Source: an uncultured Clostridia bacterium (GTDB lineage Bacteria > Bacillota > Clostridia > Oscillospirales > Ruminococcaceae). From it: 64,000 nucleotides of DNA. The notes under the pieces were generated by a model, which was not told where the DNA came from, did no database searches, and saw only the letters and a program-made list of their open reading frames with translations. The position numbers were made by a program, and so were the translations under genes. How positions within the stretch are numbered: the stretch's first letter is position 1; every line of letters begins with the position of its first letter. Below are positions 17,036 through 24,548 of the stretch, piece by piece. The DNA lies in the NCBI GenBank assembly GCA_947389015.1, contig CANDVA010000005.1:62001-126000 (forward strand), written 5' to 3'.

Positions 17036-18529
17036 CTATTTAGCGAGCGTATCAAGCTGCTCGGACATTTCGCGTATATCCTTTACCATTGCGCTGAGCG
17101 TCTCCATGCTCTCGCTGCTTTTGCGTATCGTATCCGAGACCGTTGACACGGCAACGTAGTTGTTTACTATATTTTCGCTTACTCCCGTAAGCTTGTTTGT
17201 TACCTCGTCGCCGCTTTTCGCGACGCTTGAGATAACCTCCGCGATATGCCCGATGTTTTGAGATATTTCGCTGTTCGAGCTGCTCAGCTTCTCTGCCGAT
17301 GATTTTATCAGCTCCATGTTCTCCATTCCCTCGCGCGTGAGCGTATAATTCTGCTCCATCACCGAGACTGCGGACGTTATGTTTTGAGTGAACATTTTGA
17401 TAATACCGCCGATCTCCTGCGCGGAGCTTTTGGTCTGCGCGGAAAGTGTGCCTATCTCCTCAGAAACTATTGAAAATCCCTTTCCCGCCTCGCCCGCGTG
17501 AGCCGCCTCTATTGACGCGTTTATCGCGAGAATATCCGTTTGCCGCGAAATGTCCTCGATCATCTTGACGATCTCGGAAATGCGCTTGGACTGCTCGGAA
17601 AGCTCCGCGATTATCTTCATACTGTCGTCGGTGTGGGTGTATATCTGTTTCATGCCGTTTTCGGCAACGGAAAGCGAGGAATTGTTTTCGGCGGTGATCT
17701 CGTCGGAATGCTTGAGAAGCTGCTCGATCTCGCGGCTCATATTGTCAAGATTGCGCAGATTTTCCGAGATCGTATTCATATTCTCGCCGACGGAACGGAT
17801 ATGCTCGGAATTCTCCTCGCTGTCGCGCATGATCTTTTCAGACTGAGCTGCCATCGTCCTGCCAGACTCCGCGGATTGCGCCGAAATATCGTCCATTTCC
17901 TTGACCGCTCGGACAAGGGTCTGCGATATCTCCGCCGATTTTTCGCGTATCTGCTCCTGCTGTTCGGCGCTCATCAGATTTCCGAGCAGCGAGGCGGTGC
18001 GCTTGCAGAGCATTGTGAATATCATCGAAATAGCGAATAGTATCATAGCTCTCGGAAGTATTCCGAACAGCGTGACACCCTTGAAATCCGTAAAGTTTGC
18101 GTCCCGGTCGCAAGGAATATAAAGCGATATAAGCTGCGCCGCCGACACGGTGATTATCGTAAAAACCGTCGAGAAAATATTCAGCTTTCCCGAAAAATAA
18201 AGGCTCGATATCGCTATCGGGTATACGTAAAGCAGTACCGAATGTTTAGGCAGTATCACCGACAATATTCCCGTAAAGATGACCGCACAGGTAACGCATA
18301 CGTACTTTGTATATCCCTCGCCGCTTTTCTTCATCACGTTCGCGATCAGCGTCGGTACGGCGAGCATTACCGTACCCGATATGTACGCGATTATCATCTG
18401 TGTCATATCCACGATAAAAATGCCCGCGATATTCAGAATGAATACTATGGTAAGCACGATAATGCTTATACGCATTACCTTTGCAACAGCCAGATTTGCG
18501 CTTGTTTCATTTTCCTTCAGCAGTTTCAT
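17036..18529 (-). CDS. methyl-accepting chemotaxis protein with multi-helix membrane N-terminus
   Basis: A 497-residue chemoreceptor-like protein. Residues about 18-180 contain five or six membrane helices without a large extracytoplasmic sensor, so it may sense within the membrane or respond to energy state. The rest is a methyl-accepting signalling coiled coil with tip [34 protein letters not shown]. The tip differs from the first receptor by having His in EAAHAG and [17 protein letters not shown] is not obvious. aaggag upstream of ATG 18529 is the ribosome site. It is controlled by promoter D with the same boxes as the first chemoreceptor. Confidence 0.9.
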   Translation of the reverse strand: MKLLKENETSANLAVAKVMRISIIVLTIVFILNIAGIFIVDMTQMIIAYISGTVMLAVPTLIANVMKKSGEGYTKYVCVTCAVIFTGILSVILPKHSVLLYVYPIAISSLYFSGKLNIFSTVFTIITVSAAQLISLYIPCDRDANFTDFKGVTLFGILPRAMILFAISMIFTMLCKRTASLLGNLMSAEQQEQIREKSAEISQTLVRAVKEMDDISAQSAESGRTMAAQSEKIMRDSEENSEHIRSVGENMNTISENLRNLDNMSREIEQLLKHSDEITAENNSSLSVAENGMKQIYTHTDDSMKIIAELSEQSKRISEIVKMIEDISRQTDILAINASIEAAHAGEAGKGFSIVSEEIGTLSAQTKSSAQEIGGIIKMFTQNITSAVSVMEQNYTLTREGMENMELIKSSAEKLSSSNSEISQNIGHIAEVISSVAKSGDEVTNKLTGVSENIVNNYVAVSTVSDTIRKSSESMETLSAMVKDIREMSEQLDTLAK

Positions 18530-18580
18530 CGGTTTTGGTTCTCCTTTTGAAATTGTTTTAACGATTATATATTTTATAGT

Positions 18581-18648
18581 AGTATATCAAAATCACGCTT
18601 CTTTTTCAATAAGTATCACTTAATTGACAAAAAAATCACTTAATTTAC
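18581..18648 (-). promoter_or_regulatory. LytTR-like operator and promoter D (second chemoreceptor)
   Basis: Minus strand: GTAAATTAAGTGAT (18635-18648, one mismatch) and GTCAATTAAGTGAT (18615-18628), period 20 bp, then 5 bp, -35 TTGAAA (18604-18609), a 17-bp spacer and -10 TATACT (18581-18586). Geometry is identical to sites A and B. Confidence 0.8.
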
Positions 18649-18666
18649 AAAAAATGTGTTTTGCGC

Positions 18667-18695
18667 TTGACAGTATTTCTGAAATATGCTATAAT
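18667..18695 (+). promoter_or_regulatory. consensus promoter of the XRE/cupin regulator operon
   Basis: TTGACA (18667-18672), 17-bp spacer, TATAAT (18690-18695). It is divergent from promoter D; the nearest box ends only 18 bp upstream of this -35. Confidence 0.85.
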
Positions 18696-18729
18696 ATACA
18701 AAAGTCTATCTTAACATATAAGGGGGGTA

Positions 18730-19272
18730 ATGAAAATGCAGAGCCTTACAGTCGGCAGGGAACTGAAAAGCATACGTCAGTCACGCGGTCTGACCTTAGA
18801 CGAGCTTGCCGAGATGACGGGAGTAAGCAAGCCGATGCTCGGACAGATCGAGCGTGGGCAGTCCTCTCCGACGATCAACACGCTGTGGAAGATCGCGACC
18901 GGCTTAAAAGCGCCGCTGTCGTCGCTGCTGCGCGAACGCGGGGGCGAATTTGTAACGGTGAGCCCTTCGGATATGATCTCGGAGGAGAACGGGTCAATGC
19001 GTGCATACGCGCTGTTTCCGTTTGATCCGATACGCAGCTTTGAAGCGTTCGTTATCGAGTTTGACGCGGGGTGTGTTCACCGCTCGGACGCTCACGCGGA
19101 AAACGTCGAGGAAACGGTTTTCGTGATACGCGGAAGGCTCGACGTCACTGCGAACGGGCATAAGGAAACGCTTTCGGAAGGACAGGCTGCGCGTTTTCGC
19201 GCGGATATCCCGCACGTCTACGCAAATCCTTACGGCGAGCCGTGCCGTATATACAATACGATTTTTTATTGA
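18730..19272 (+). CDS. XRE-family transcriptional regulator with cupin domain
   Basis: A 180-residue regulator: HTH_3 domain at residues about 8-62 (LKSIRQSRGLTLDELAEMTGVSKPMLGQIERGQSSPTI) and a C-terminal cupin at about 105-178 (HRSDAHAENVEETVFVIRGRLDVTANG, ending DIPHVYANPYGEPCRIYNTIFY). Such proteins often control small metabolic operons, with a ligand bound in the cupin barrel. A strong aagggggg site precedes ATG 18730. It forms an operon with the MBL-fold gene 10 bp downstream, which is a plausible target and source of its ligand. Confidence 0.9.
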   Translation: MKMQSLTVGRELKSIRQSRGLTLDELAEMTGVSKPMLGQIERGQSSPTINTLWKIATGLKAPLSSLLRERGGEFVTVSPSDMISEENGSMRAYALFPFDPIRSFEAFVIEFDAGCVHRSDAHAENVEETVFVIRGRLDVTANGHKETLSEGQAARFRADIPHVYANPYGEPCRIYNTIFY

Positions 19273-19282
19273 GGAGGACATT

Positions 19283-20158
19283 ATGTTTGAATTACATCAG
19301 GTCGGCGAACATACTTATTATATAGAAAGCCCCGCCAAGATCGGCGTTTATCTTGCCGACGGCGGAGCGTATCTTATCGACAGCGGAAACGATAAGGACG
19401 CGGGCAGGAAAGTACGCAAAATACTCGACGATAAGGGCTGGCAGCTGCGCGGTATCGTCAATACTCATTCCAACGCCGATCATATAGGCGGCAACCGCTA
19501 TCTACAACAGCAGACGGGATGTAAGATATTTTCGGCGGGTATTGAAAAAGCGTTCACCGAAAACCCTATACTGGAGCCGTCGTTCCTGTACGGCGGATTT
19601 CCCTGCAAGGAGCTTCGCCATAAGTTCCTGCTGGCGGCGGAGAGCGAGGTCGCGGATTTCTCGGACGTCGATTTTCCGAACGGTCTTGAGATAATTCCGC
19701 TGGGCGGTCACTTCTTTAATATGACGGGCTTCCGCACTCCCGACGACGTTGTCTTCCTTGCGGACTGTCTGTCGAGCAGGGAGACCCTTGACAAGTATCG
19801 GATAGGCTTTATCTACGACGTCGCGGAATATCTGAATACGCTAGAGCGTGTCAAGGGAATGACCGCGAAGCTGTTCGTGCCGTCCCACGCCGCCGCAGCG
19901 GAAAATATCGCAGACCTCGCGCAGTACAATATCGCCAAGGTGAACGAGATCGCTGAGCGCATAACCGCGCTCTGCGAAACGCCGCTCAGCTTTGAACGGA
20001 TACTGCAGTCGCTGTTCTCGGAATATGGGCTGAAAATGACGTTCGAGCAGTATGTGCTTGTCGGGAGTACCGTGAGATCGTATCTCGCGTGGCTTCACGA
20101 TATGGGCAGACTCGGCGTTGACTTTGAGGATAATATGATGCTTTGGACGAAAATATAA
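19283..20158 (+). CDS. MBL-fold metallo-hydrolase-like protein
   Basis: A 291-residue metallo-beta-lactamase-fold protein. The core motif reads THSNADHIGGN (residues 61-71): His62, Asp66 and His67 are kept, but the usual second His is Asn64. Further ligands appear as GGHFFNMTG, FLADCLSS and VPSHAAA. About 90 C-terminal residues may form a winged-helix-like extension (FERILQSLFSEYGLKMTFEQYVLVGSTVRSYLAWLHDMGRL). Substrate unknown. Ribosome site gaggagg precedes ATG 19283. Co-transcribed with the XRE/cupin regulator. Confidence 0.85.
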   Translation: MFELHQVGEHTYYIESPAKIGVYLADGGAYLIDSGNDKDAGRKVRKILDDKGWQLRGIVNTHSNADHIGGNRYLQQQTGCKIFSAGIEKAFTENPILEPSFLYGGFPCKELRHKFLLAAESEVADFSDVDFPNGLEIIPLGGHFFNMTGFRTPDDVVFLADCLSSRETLDKYRIGFIYDVAEYLNTLERVKGMTAKLFVPSHAAAAENIADLAQYNIAKVNEIAERITALCETPLSFERILQSLFSEYGLKMTFEQYVLVGSTVRSYLAWLHDMGRLGVDFEDNMMLWTKI

Positions 20159-20169
20159 CAGACATAATT

Positions 20170-20199
20170 AGGGGGAGCCGCTCACTCCCCCCGTTTTTA
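20170..20199 (+). terminator. Rho-independent terminator of the XRE-MBL operon
   Basis: The stem gggggag/ctccccc (20171-20177 with 20184-20190, approximately) is followed by gttttta. It also lies at the 3' end of the convergent PNPOx gene. Confidence 0.85.
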
Positions 20200-20634
20200 T
20201 TATTCGCCGTAAAGCTCGTCGACGGAAAACGTCGTATTTCCGAGACCGTGATAATAATTCACCGTTTCGGCAGTGAACTTGTACACGCAGTAATCCTCGT
20301 CGTCGACGCCCTTCGGGTAGTACATCTCGTCGCCGTTGTGCCATATCAACGCTTTAGTTTCGTGGTCGGTACACACCTCGATAGTGCCCGTAAACAGCGC
20401 GCCCTTAAATTCGCGCTCGTGACAGTAATACACGCACGCTTTCGGGTTCGCGAGGAACTGCGCGGCACGCTTTGAGCTCGTATTCGTTGAAAAATACTGC
20501 ACCCTCATATCGTCGTGCTCCGCGACCAGCATTGCCTTGACCTGCGGAAAGCCGTCGCCGTTTACCGAGCCTACATATGCGACATTGCACCTGTCGCGCA
20601 GATCTCGTATATCTTTTCTAATTTTTGTGTCCAT
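20200..20634 (-). CDS. pyridoxamine 5'-phosphate oxidase-family flavin-binding protein
   Basis: A 144-residue split-barrel flavoprotein of the general-stress-protein/PNPOx-like group (RDLRDRCNVAYVGSVNGDGFPQVKAMLVAEHDDMRVQYFSTNTSSKRAAQF). These proteins bind FMN, FAD or F420, and the reaction is unknown here. The start is ATG 20634, spaced 8 nt from aaggag; the frame extends further upstream but inside the MarR gene. The start overlaps the MarR 3' end by 17 bp, showing a two-gene operon. The product may be a redox or detoxification enzyme regulated by MarR. Confidence 0.88.
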   Translation of the reverse strand: MDTKIRKDIRDLRDRCNVAYVGSVNGDGFPQVKAMLVAEHDDMRVQYFSTNTSSKRAAQFLANPKACVYYCHEREFKGALFTGTIEVCTDHETKALIWHNGDEMYYPKGVDDEDYCVYKFTAETVNYYHGLGNTTFSVDELYGE

Positions 20635-21076
20635 TTTCATTCTCCTTTTCGATAAGATTTTCAAGAATTTTCCCAAGCCCATCTTCAAAGGCGAGTATCT
20701 CATTGTCGCTGAACCCCCTGTAAAAAACCTCGTTCATCATCGCCGAAACACGCTCGTATTTTTCTTGGAGAGCCTCGGCGTTCTCGGTAAGGCATATCCG
20801 CACCGCTCTGCGGTCGTCGGGGTCGGGCGCACGGCGGATATGTCCCGATATCTCCAGTCTGTCAAGCATACTCGTAAGCGTGGTCTTGGCAAGCCCCGTC
20901 CGTTCAGACAGTACACTGATAGGAATATTGTCCGTCTCCCACAGCACGAACAGGATACGCCCCTGCGCGCCGTTGAACTCGCTTATCCCGTTTTCGTCAA
21001 GCATACGCTCAAACACGCGGCCCTGTATCTGTTTGATCTTGCTGACAAGAAATCCTCCGCTAGTTCTCTCCAACAA
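20618..21076 (-). CDS. MarR-family transcriptional regulator
   Basis: A 152-residue winged-helix regulator (ISVLSERTGLAKTTLTSMLDRLEISGHIRRAPDPDDRRAVRICLTE is the recognition helix and wing). The start is taken as TTG 21076, 8 nt after AGGAGG; GTG 21085 sits inside the Shine-Dalgarno itself and is less likely. The gene is read from a promoter whose -10 lies within a perfect 23-bp palindrome, the expected layout for MarR self-repression. It shares an operon with the flavoprotein gene. Confidence 0.9.
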   Translation of the reverse strand: MLERTSGGFLVSKIKQIQGRVFERMLDENGISEFNGAQGRILFVLWETDNIPISVLSERTGLAKTTLTSMLDRLEISGHIRRAPDPDDRRAVRICLTENAEALQEKYERVSAMMNEVFYRGFSDNEILAFEDGLGKILENLIEKENENGHKN

Positions 21077-21091
21077 TTTTCGCACCTCCTA

Positions 21092-21126
21092 CTATATAGT
21101 ATAATACTATATAGAACATTTGTCAA
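21092..21126 (-). promoter_or_regulatory. MarR promoter with 23-bp palindromic operator
   Basis: Minus strand -35 TTGACA (plus 21121-21126), 17-bp spacer, -10 TATACT (21098-21103). The region ctatatagtat-a-atactatatag (21092-21114) is a perfect 11-bp inverted repeat around one base and covers the -10 element. Confidence 0.85.
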
Positions 21127-21172
21127 GTCCTTTCCAATTTTTTTTGCTGTGACTTCGCCAAGCTTACACTGC

Positions 21173-21200
21173 AAAAAACGGCACAAAAACGCGCCGTTTT
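21173..21200 (-). terminator. terminator of the lipase-phoH-ybeY-dgkA operon
   Basis: The stem aaaacggc/gccgtttt (21175-21182 with 21193-21200) is followed on the minus strand by a T run. It starts 3 bp after the dgkA stop. Confidence 0.85.
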
Positions 21201-21203
21201 CCG

Positions 21204-21665
21204 CTATTTGTCGTTTTTTCCCCAATATTCGGGCAGGAAAACAAATCCCCATGCCGCGGCAATGGCGAGTATCAGCGCCGCCAGCCGCGCAGGTTCCGTA
21301 AAGTAGAGGCAGATTAGACCGATAACGTCCAAATTCCAGAACAATGCCACGCCCACCGCGGCAGCGCCAATCGCCGCGATAAGCACAGCGCCCGCCGCGC
21401 AGTCTTTGGCGAGCTTTATACGGTGACTGTTCTCCTCGGTGACTTTATCGGCAAGCTTTTCGATGCCCGTGTTGACGGCCTCAAGCGACAAGACCGCCGC
21501 GCACGTCATAAGTAAGATCGCCCACCGCTCCGCAGTGAACGAATAAAACCTCGCGGCAAAAAAGATCACGAACGCCGCCGCGCATATGTGGAAGCGGAAA
21601 TTCCGCTGACCAAGCGCCGTAACTATACCGCGCCCTGCGTAGTAAAAGCTCTTGAAGAATTTCAT
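21204..21665 (-). CDS. dgkA: diacylglycerol kinase / undecaprenol kinase
   Basis: A 153-residue integral membrane kinase of the Gram-positive DgkA family, which phosphorylates undecaprenol (lipid carrier recycling). The catalytic region is AAVLSLEAVNTGIEKLADKVTEENSHRIKLAKDCAAGAVL, with Glu of EAVNT and Asp of KDCAAGAV. Family members are about 120-130 residues; here an added C-terminal tail carries one more hydrophobic segment (about 126-145). The start ATG 21665 overlaps the ybeY stop by 4 bp. The conserved ybeY-dgkA order supports the call. Confidence 0.92.
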   Translation of the reverse strand: MKFFKSFYYAGRGIVTALGQRNFRFHICAAAFVIFFAARFYSFTAERWAILLMTCAAVLSLEAVNTGIEKLADKVTEENSHRIKLAKDCAAGAVLIAAIGAAAVGVALFWNLDVIGLICLYFTEPARLAALILAIAAAWGFVFLPEYWGKNDK

Positions 21666-22132
21666 CGTGTTATACCCAGTTTTTGTAAAACCTTTTCCTG
21701 TTTCGCGAACATTTCCTTTTCCTCGTCCTCGGTCATATGGTCGTAGCCGAGCAGATGAAACAGCGAGTGCGTTATCAGAAACGCGACCTCGCGCCTGAAG
21801 CTGTGACCGTATTCCTCCGCCTGCGCCCGCGCCTTTTCGAGCGATATCACGATATCGCCGAGCAGGATAGCGTCGGTATCGGGATCGACCTCGAAGCCGT
21901 CCTCGTCTCCGAGCGGGAACGACAGCACGTCCGTTTCGCGGTCGATCTCGCGGAACTTGGCGTTCATCTCGCGGATACACGCATTGTCCACCAGCGTTAC
22001 CGACACCTCCGCGTCGTCCTCTATCTCCTCCTCGTCAAGCGCGGCGGCGGTGCATTTTTCGATAAGCTGCTCAATGCCCTCGGGAGGGGTGAGCTTGTCC
22101 TGTTCGTTATTGTAATCGATATATATCTTCAT
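21662..22132 (-). CDS. ybeY: endoribonuclease YbeY
   Basis: A 156-residue single-strand-specific metallo-endoribonuclease involved in 16S rRNA 3'-end maturation and ribosome quality control. The zinc motif HSLFHLLGYDH (HxxxHxxxxxH) with following MTEDEEKEMFAKQE is complete, as is RETDVLSFPLGD. The start overlaps the upstream unknown gene by 4 bp (ATGA-type coupling), and the 3' end overlaps dgkA. Confidence 0.95.
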   Translation of the reverse strand: MKIYIDYNNEQDKLTPPEGIEQLIEKCTAAALDEEEIEDDAEVSVTLVDNACIREMNAKFREIDRETDVLSFPLGDEDGFEVDPDTDAILLGDIVISLEKARAQAEEYGHSFRREVAFLITHSLFHLLGYDHMTEDEEKEMFAKQEKVLQKLGITR

Positions 22133-22569
22133 TGTTTCTCCTTATAATAATCAAGGGCGGTTTCATACAGAGCACGCGACTGCCTCTCGTCGCCGTAGGA
22201 AAGCGGATCGTCCGCGTAAGTAAGCGTACTGAACGGCTCGATATGTTCATATTGATAGGGATGATATGGCAGAGCGCACCACAGCTTATAGCAGCGTCTG
22301 CCGAACTCCGCAAGCGGAAATACGTCCGCTTTGTAAACCTTTTCAAGAGCCGCGAACAATTCCTTTCCGAATAAGTCAATGTCCACGCTGTCGGCTAACC
22401 GCCCGAGCCTTGCCCAAGCCGCTGCGGGGTAATTTCCAAGCCCCTCAAGCTCCAACAGAAGATCGTCCTCGGGGTTCTCCAGAAACAGCCTGTCAAGCTC
22501 CGTTACATAATCGTCCTTGTCGGCAAGTCCGAACGCCCACACATAGCATAACGCGACTAATTTTTCCAT
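22129..22569 (-). CDS. unidentified protein between phoH and ybeY
   Basis: A 146-residue acidic, probably soluble protein (MEKLVALCYVWAFGLADKDDYVTELDRLF...). No family is recognised. It overlaps phoH by 13 bp and ybeY by 4 bp, so it is translated as part of the operon. Aromatic-rich segments (CYKLWCALPYHPYQYEHIEPF) suggest a compact fold. Its insertion into the usually adjacent phoH-ybeY pair hints at an accessory role in RNA metabolism, but nothing in the sequence proves that. Confidence 0.75.
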   Translation of the reverse strand: MEKLVALCYVWAFGLADKDDYVTELDRLFLENPEDDLLLELEGLGNYPAAAWARLGRLADSVDIDLFGKELFAALEKVYKADVFPLAEFGRRCYKLWCALPYHPYQYEHIEPFSTLTYADDPLSYGDERQSRALYETALDYYKEKQ

Positions 22570-23543
22570 GTTCCCTTACCCGTCTTTGCGCTGCCCTGAT
22601 ACTCGTCGTAAGCCTTAACTATATCCTGCACCAGCTTATGACGCACAACGTCCTTTTCAGTGAAGCGGTTCTGCGCTATGTCCTCGACGTTTCGGAGGAC
22701 TTTCAGCGCCTCGATCAGCCCCGACTTTTTCGCTTCGGGGAGGTCTATCTGCGTGATGTCGCCCGTGATGACCATTTTGGAGTTGAAGCCCAATCTCGTC
22801 AGGAACATCTTCATCTGCTCGCGCGTGGTGTTCTGCGCCTCATCAAGGATTATAAAGCTGTCGTCGAGAGTGCGCCCTCTCATATAAGCGAGCGGCGCAA
22901 CCTCGATAGCTCCGTGCTCCGACAGCCGCGCGAAAGCTTCCTGTCCGAACATATCAAAAAGTGCGTCATAGAGCGGACGAAGGTACGGGTCGACCTTATT
23001 TTGCAGATCTCCCGGGAGAAATCCCAGCTTCTCGCCCGCCTCGACTGCGGGTCTTGTGAGGATAATGCGCTGAACCTGCTTCTGCTTGAACGCGGTGACG
23101 GCGAGTGCGACCGCGAGATACGTCTTTCCCGTTCCCGCGGGACCCACGCCGAACGTTATCGTGTTTTTCCGTATCATATCACAGTACTTTTTCTGTCCGA
23201 CGGTCTTGGGCTTTATCGGTTTTCCCGAATAGCTCACGCAGACGCAGTCGCCGCTTATCGCCGCTATTTCGCCCTCCGCGCCGTCGTTCACCATAGCGAT
23301 AGCGTAGCGGACGTTCTGCTCCTCGATAGCTTCTCCGCGCGAAAAGCTGTCGCAGAGCGTTTTGACCGCCTTTTCCGCCTTGACGACGGAAAGCTCGCTG
23401 TCGCCTGTGATCTTCACCTCGCCGCCGCGCGCGAATATCGTCACAGAAAACGCTTTCTGGATAAGGTTTATATTCCTGTCAAATTCTCCGAATACGGCGC
23501 GTATTTCCTCCGTGCCGTTCATTGTTATCGTAATATCCGCCAT
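22557..23543 (-). CDS. phoH: PhoH-family ATPase
   Basis: A 328-residue PhoH-like protein with an N-terminal KH-like/RNA-binding part and a C-terminal P-loop ATPase domain. Walker A is GVGPAGTGKTYLA (near residue 135) and Walker B is SFIILDEAQNTT, followed by TRLGFNSKMVITGDITQIDLP. Members cooperate with YbeY in RNA turnover; the reaction is not fully settled. Length is normal and all helicase-like motifs are present. It lies in a tight minus-strand operon. Confidence 0.93.
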   Translation of the reverse strand: MADITITMNGTEEIRAVFGEFDRNINLIQKAFSVTIFARGGEVKITGDSELSVVKAEKAVKTLCDSFSRGEAIEEQNVRYAIAMVNDGAEGEIAAISGDCVCVSYSGKPIKPKTVGQKKYCDMIRKNTITFGVGPAGTGKTYLAVALAVTAFKQKQVQRIILTRPAVEAGEKLGFLPGDLQNKVDPYLRPLYDALFDMFGQEAFARLSEHGAIEVAPLAYMRGRTLDDSFIILDEAQNTTREQMKMFLTRLGFNSKMVITGDITQIDLPEAKKSGLIEALKVLRNVEDIAQNRFTEKDVVRHKLVQDIVKAYDEYQGSAKTGKGTWKN

Positions 23544-23564
23544 ATTTTTCCTTTCCGTATTTTA

Positions 23565-24089
23565 TCATCTGTATTTTTCAATGGTTTCGTCGCTCCATAT
23601 CTGCGCTTCGATATATTTAACATTTCCGTATTCATTTTCTTGTGGTATTCCGTACCTTTCTATCAAATCAAGAATACCCTCGTAATCGTAAAGCCGTTTG
23701 CGGTACTCCAATCCGTCGTTTACGCGCGGGCTGAATGTCGGGTGCGAATCTCCGTAGGTAAAAGAGACGGTTCTGAGATCAAATTCGGATATCGGTATTT
23801 TGATAAAAGCGCTGTTCTCAAACCAACCCGCTAGCCACTTGCACTCCCCCACCACCATATAATGCGGAGCGCTGCGTTTTATTATACCACCGATAGCCAC
23901 GAATTTTTCACGCATGACCTCTTCGTAGTAAAGCCTGTCCGCCACATATTCGGGGTGACGCCCCGTCGCCTGTGACGCGGGGTTTACGCGTTTTATCTCA
24001 TCCAAGATATTCTCCGCTTTTTCCCGCGGCAAATCGGACAGATTCAGAAACGGCGCACGCGAGCTGTCATAGTAATGATAAAGATACAT
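23565..24089 (-). CDS. conserved protein of unknown function
   Basis: A 174-residue soluble protein beginning MYLYHYYDSSRAPFLNLSDLP, with repeated aromatic/acidic motifs (APHYMVVGECKWLAGWF, VSFTYGDSHPTFSPRVNDG, KYIEAQIWSDETIEKY). This layout resembles a conserved Firmicutes protein of unknown role that I know only by sequence pattern. It is spaced 2 bp from the NUDIX gene and 21 bp from phoH. Confidence 0.75.
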   Translation of the reverse strand: MYLYHYYDSSRAPFLNLSDLPREKAENILDEIKRVNPASQATGRHPEYVADRLYYEEVMREKFVAIGGIIKRSAPHYMVVGECKWLAGWFENSAFIKIPISEFDLRTVSFTYGDSHPTFSPRVNDGLEYRKRLYDYEGILDLIERYGIPQENEYGNVKYIEAQIWSDETIEKYR

Positions 24090-24091
24090 TT

Positions 24092-24547
24092 CTATCCCTC
24101 GTAGAGCGAATAGCTCTCAACGTCAGACGACGCGGGAACGTATGCGCTTTTCCCGAGCGCCGTTCCGCGCTTGATGTACGCGCCTATAAGCTCGCGGCTC
24201 AGATTTGTGAGGTCGGCGCGGGAAAGCGCTTCCTCCGCCGTAAGGAGCAGCACCTCGCTGTTTTCGCGACCGTCGCTTCTCGGTTCGCCGCCGATATAGT
24301 CCATTTCAAACACGACGCACCATTGCTCGGTCTTGAACTGCACCGCGAACACCGAACGCGCTTTTACGGCAACGCCCGTCTCCTCGAGTATCTCGCGCTC
24401 CACGGCTTTGTCGGGAAGCTCGCCCTCGCGCACGAAGCCGCCCGGGAGCAATATCCTGTCCTTCGCCGCGCCGTAGGTATGCCGCACAAGAAGTATCTTT
24501 CCACTGATCTCGGTTATGCCGCAGACCGTGTAAAATTTGTTGTTCAT
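24092..24547 (-). CDS. NUDIX hydrolase
   Basis: A 151-residue NUDIX pyrophosphohydrolase. The NUDIX box GGFVREGELPDKAVEREILEETGV fits GX5EX7REUXEEXGU (residues about 37-59). Substrates of such proteins are nucleoside diphosphate derivatives; specificity is unknown. It lies 1 bp downstream of the lipase-like gene and 2 bp before the unknown gene. Confidence 0.9.
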   Translation of the reverse strand: MNNKFYTVCGITEISGKILLVRHTYGAAKDRILLPGGFVREGELPDKAVEREILEETGVAVKARSVFAVQFKTEQWCVVFEMDYIGGEPRSDGRENSEVLLLTAEEALSRADLTNLSRELIGAYIKRGTALGKSAYVPASSDVESYSLYEG

Positions 24548-24548
24548 A

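Noticed and set aside
11823-18648. The 14-bp tandem repeats as a CRISPR array
   Set aside because: Repeats are too short, gaps are 6 bp, copies occur in small groups next to promoters, and no cas genes are present.
20634-20703. An N-terminal extension of the flavin-binding protein (start at 20703)
   Set aside because: The extra residues lie inside marR in another frame, lack a ribosome site and are not family-like; ATG 20634 has aaggag at the right spacing.
21666-21980. A 105-residue N-terminal extension of the DgkA protein
   Set aside because: Arg-rich translation antiparallel in character to real proteins; it is the shifted frame of ybeY. ATG 21665 overlaps the ybeY stop as expected for coupling.
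22266-23834. A 522-codon plus-strand frame across the phoH region
   Set aside because: Arg/His-rich translation without motif, opposite to phoH, which has complete Walker motifs.
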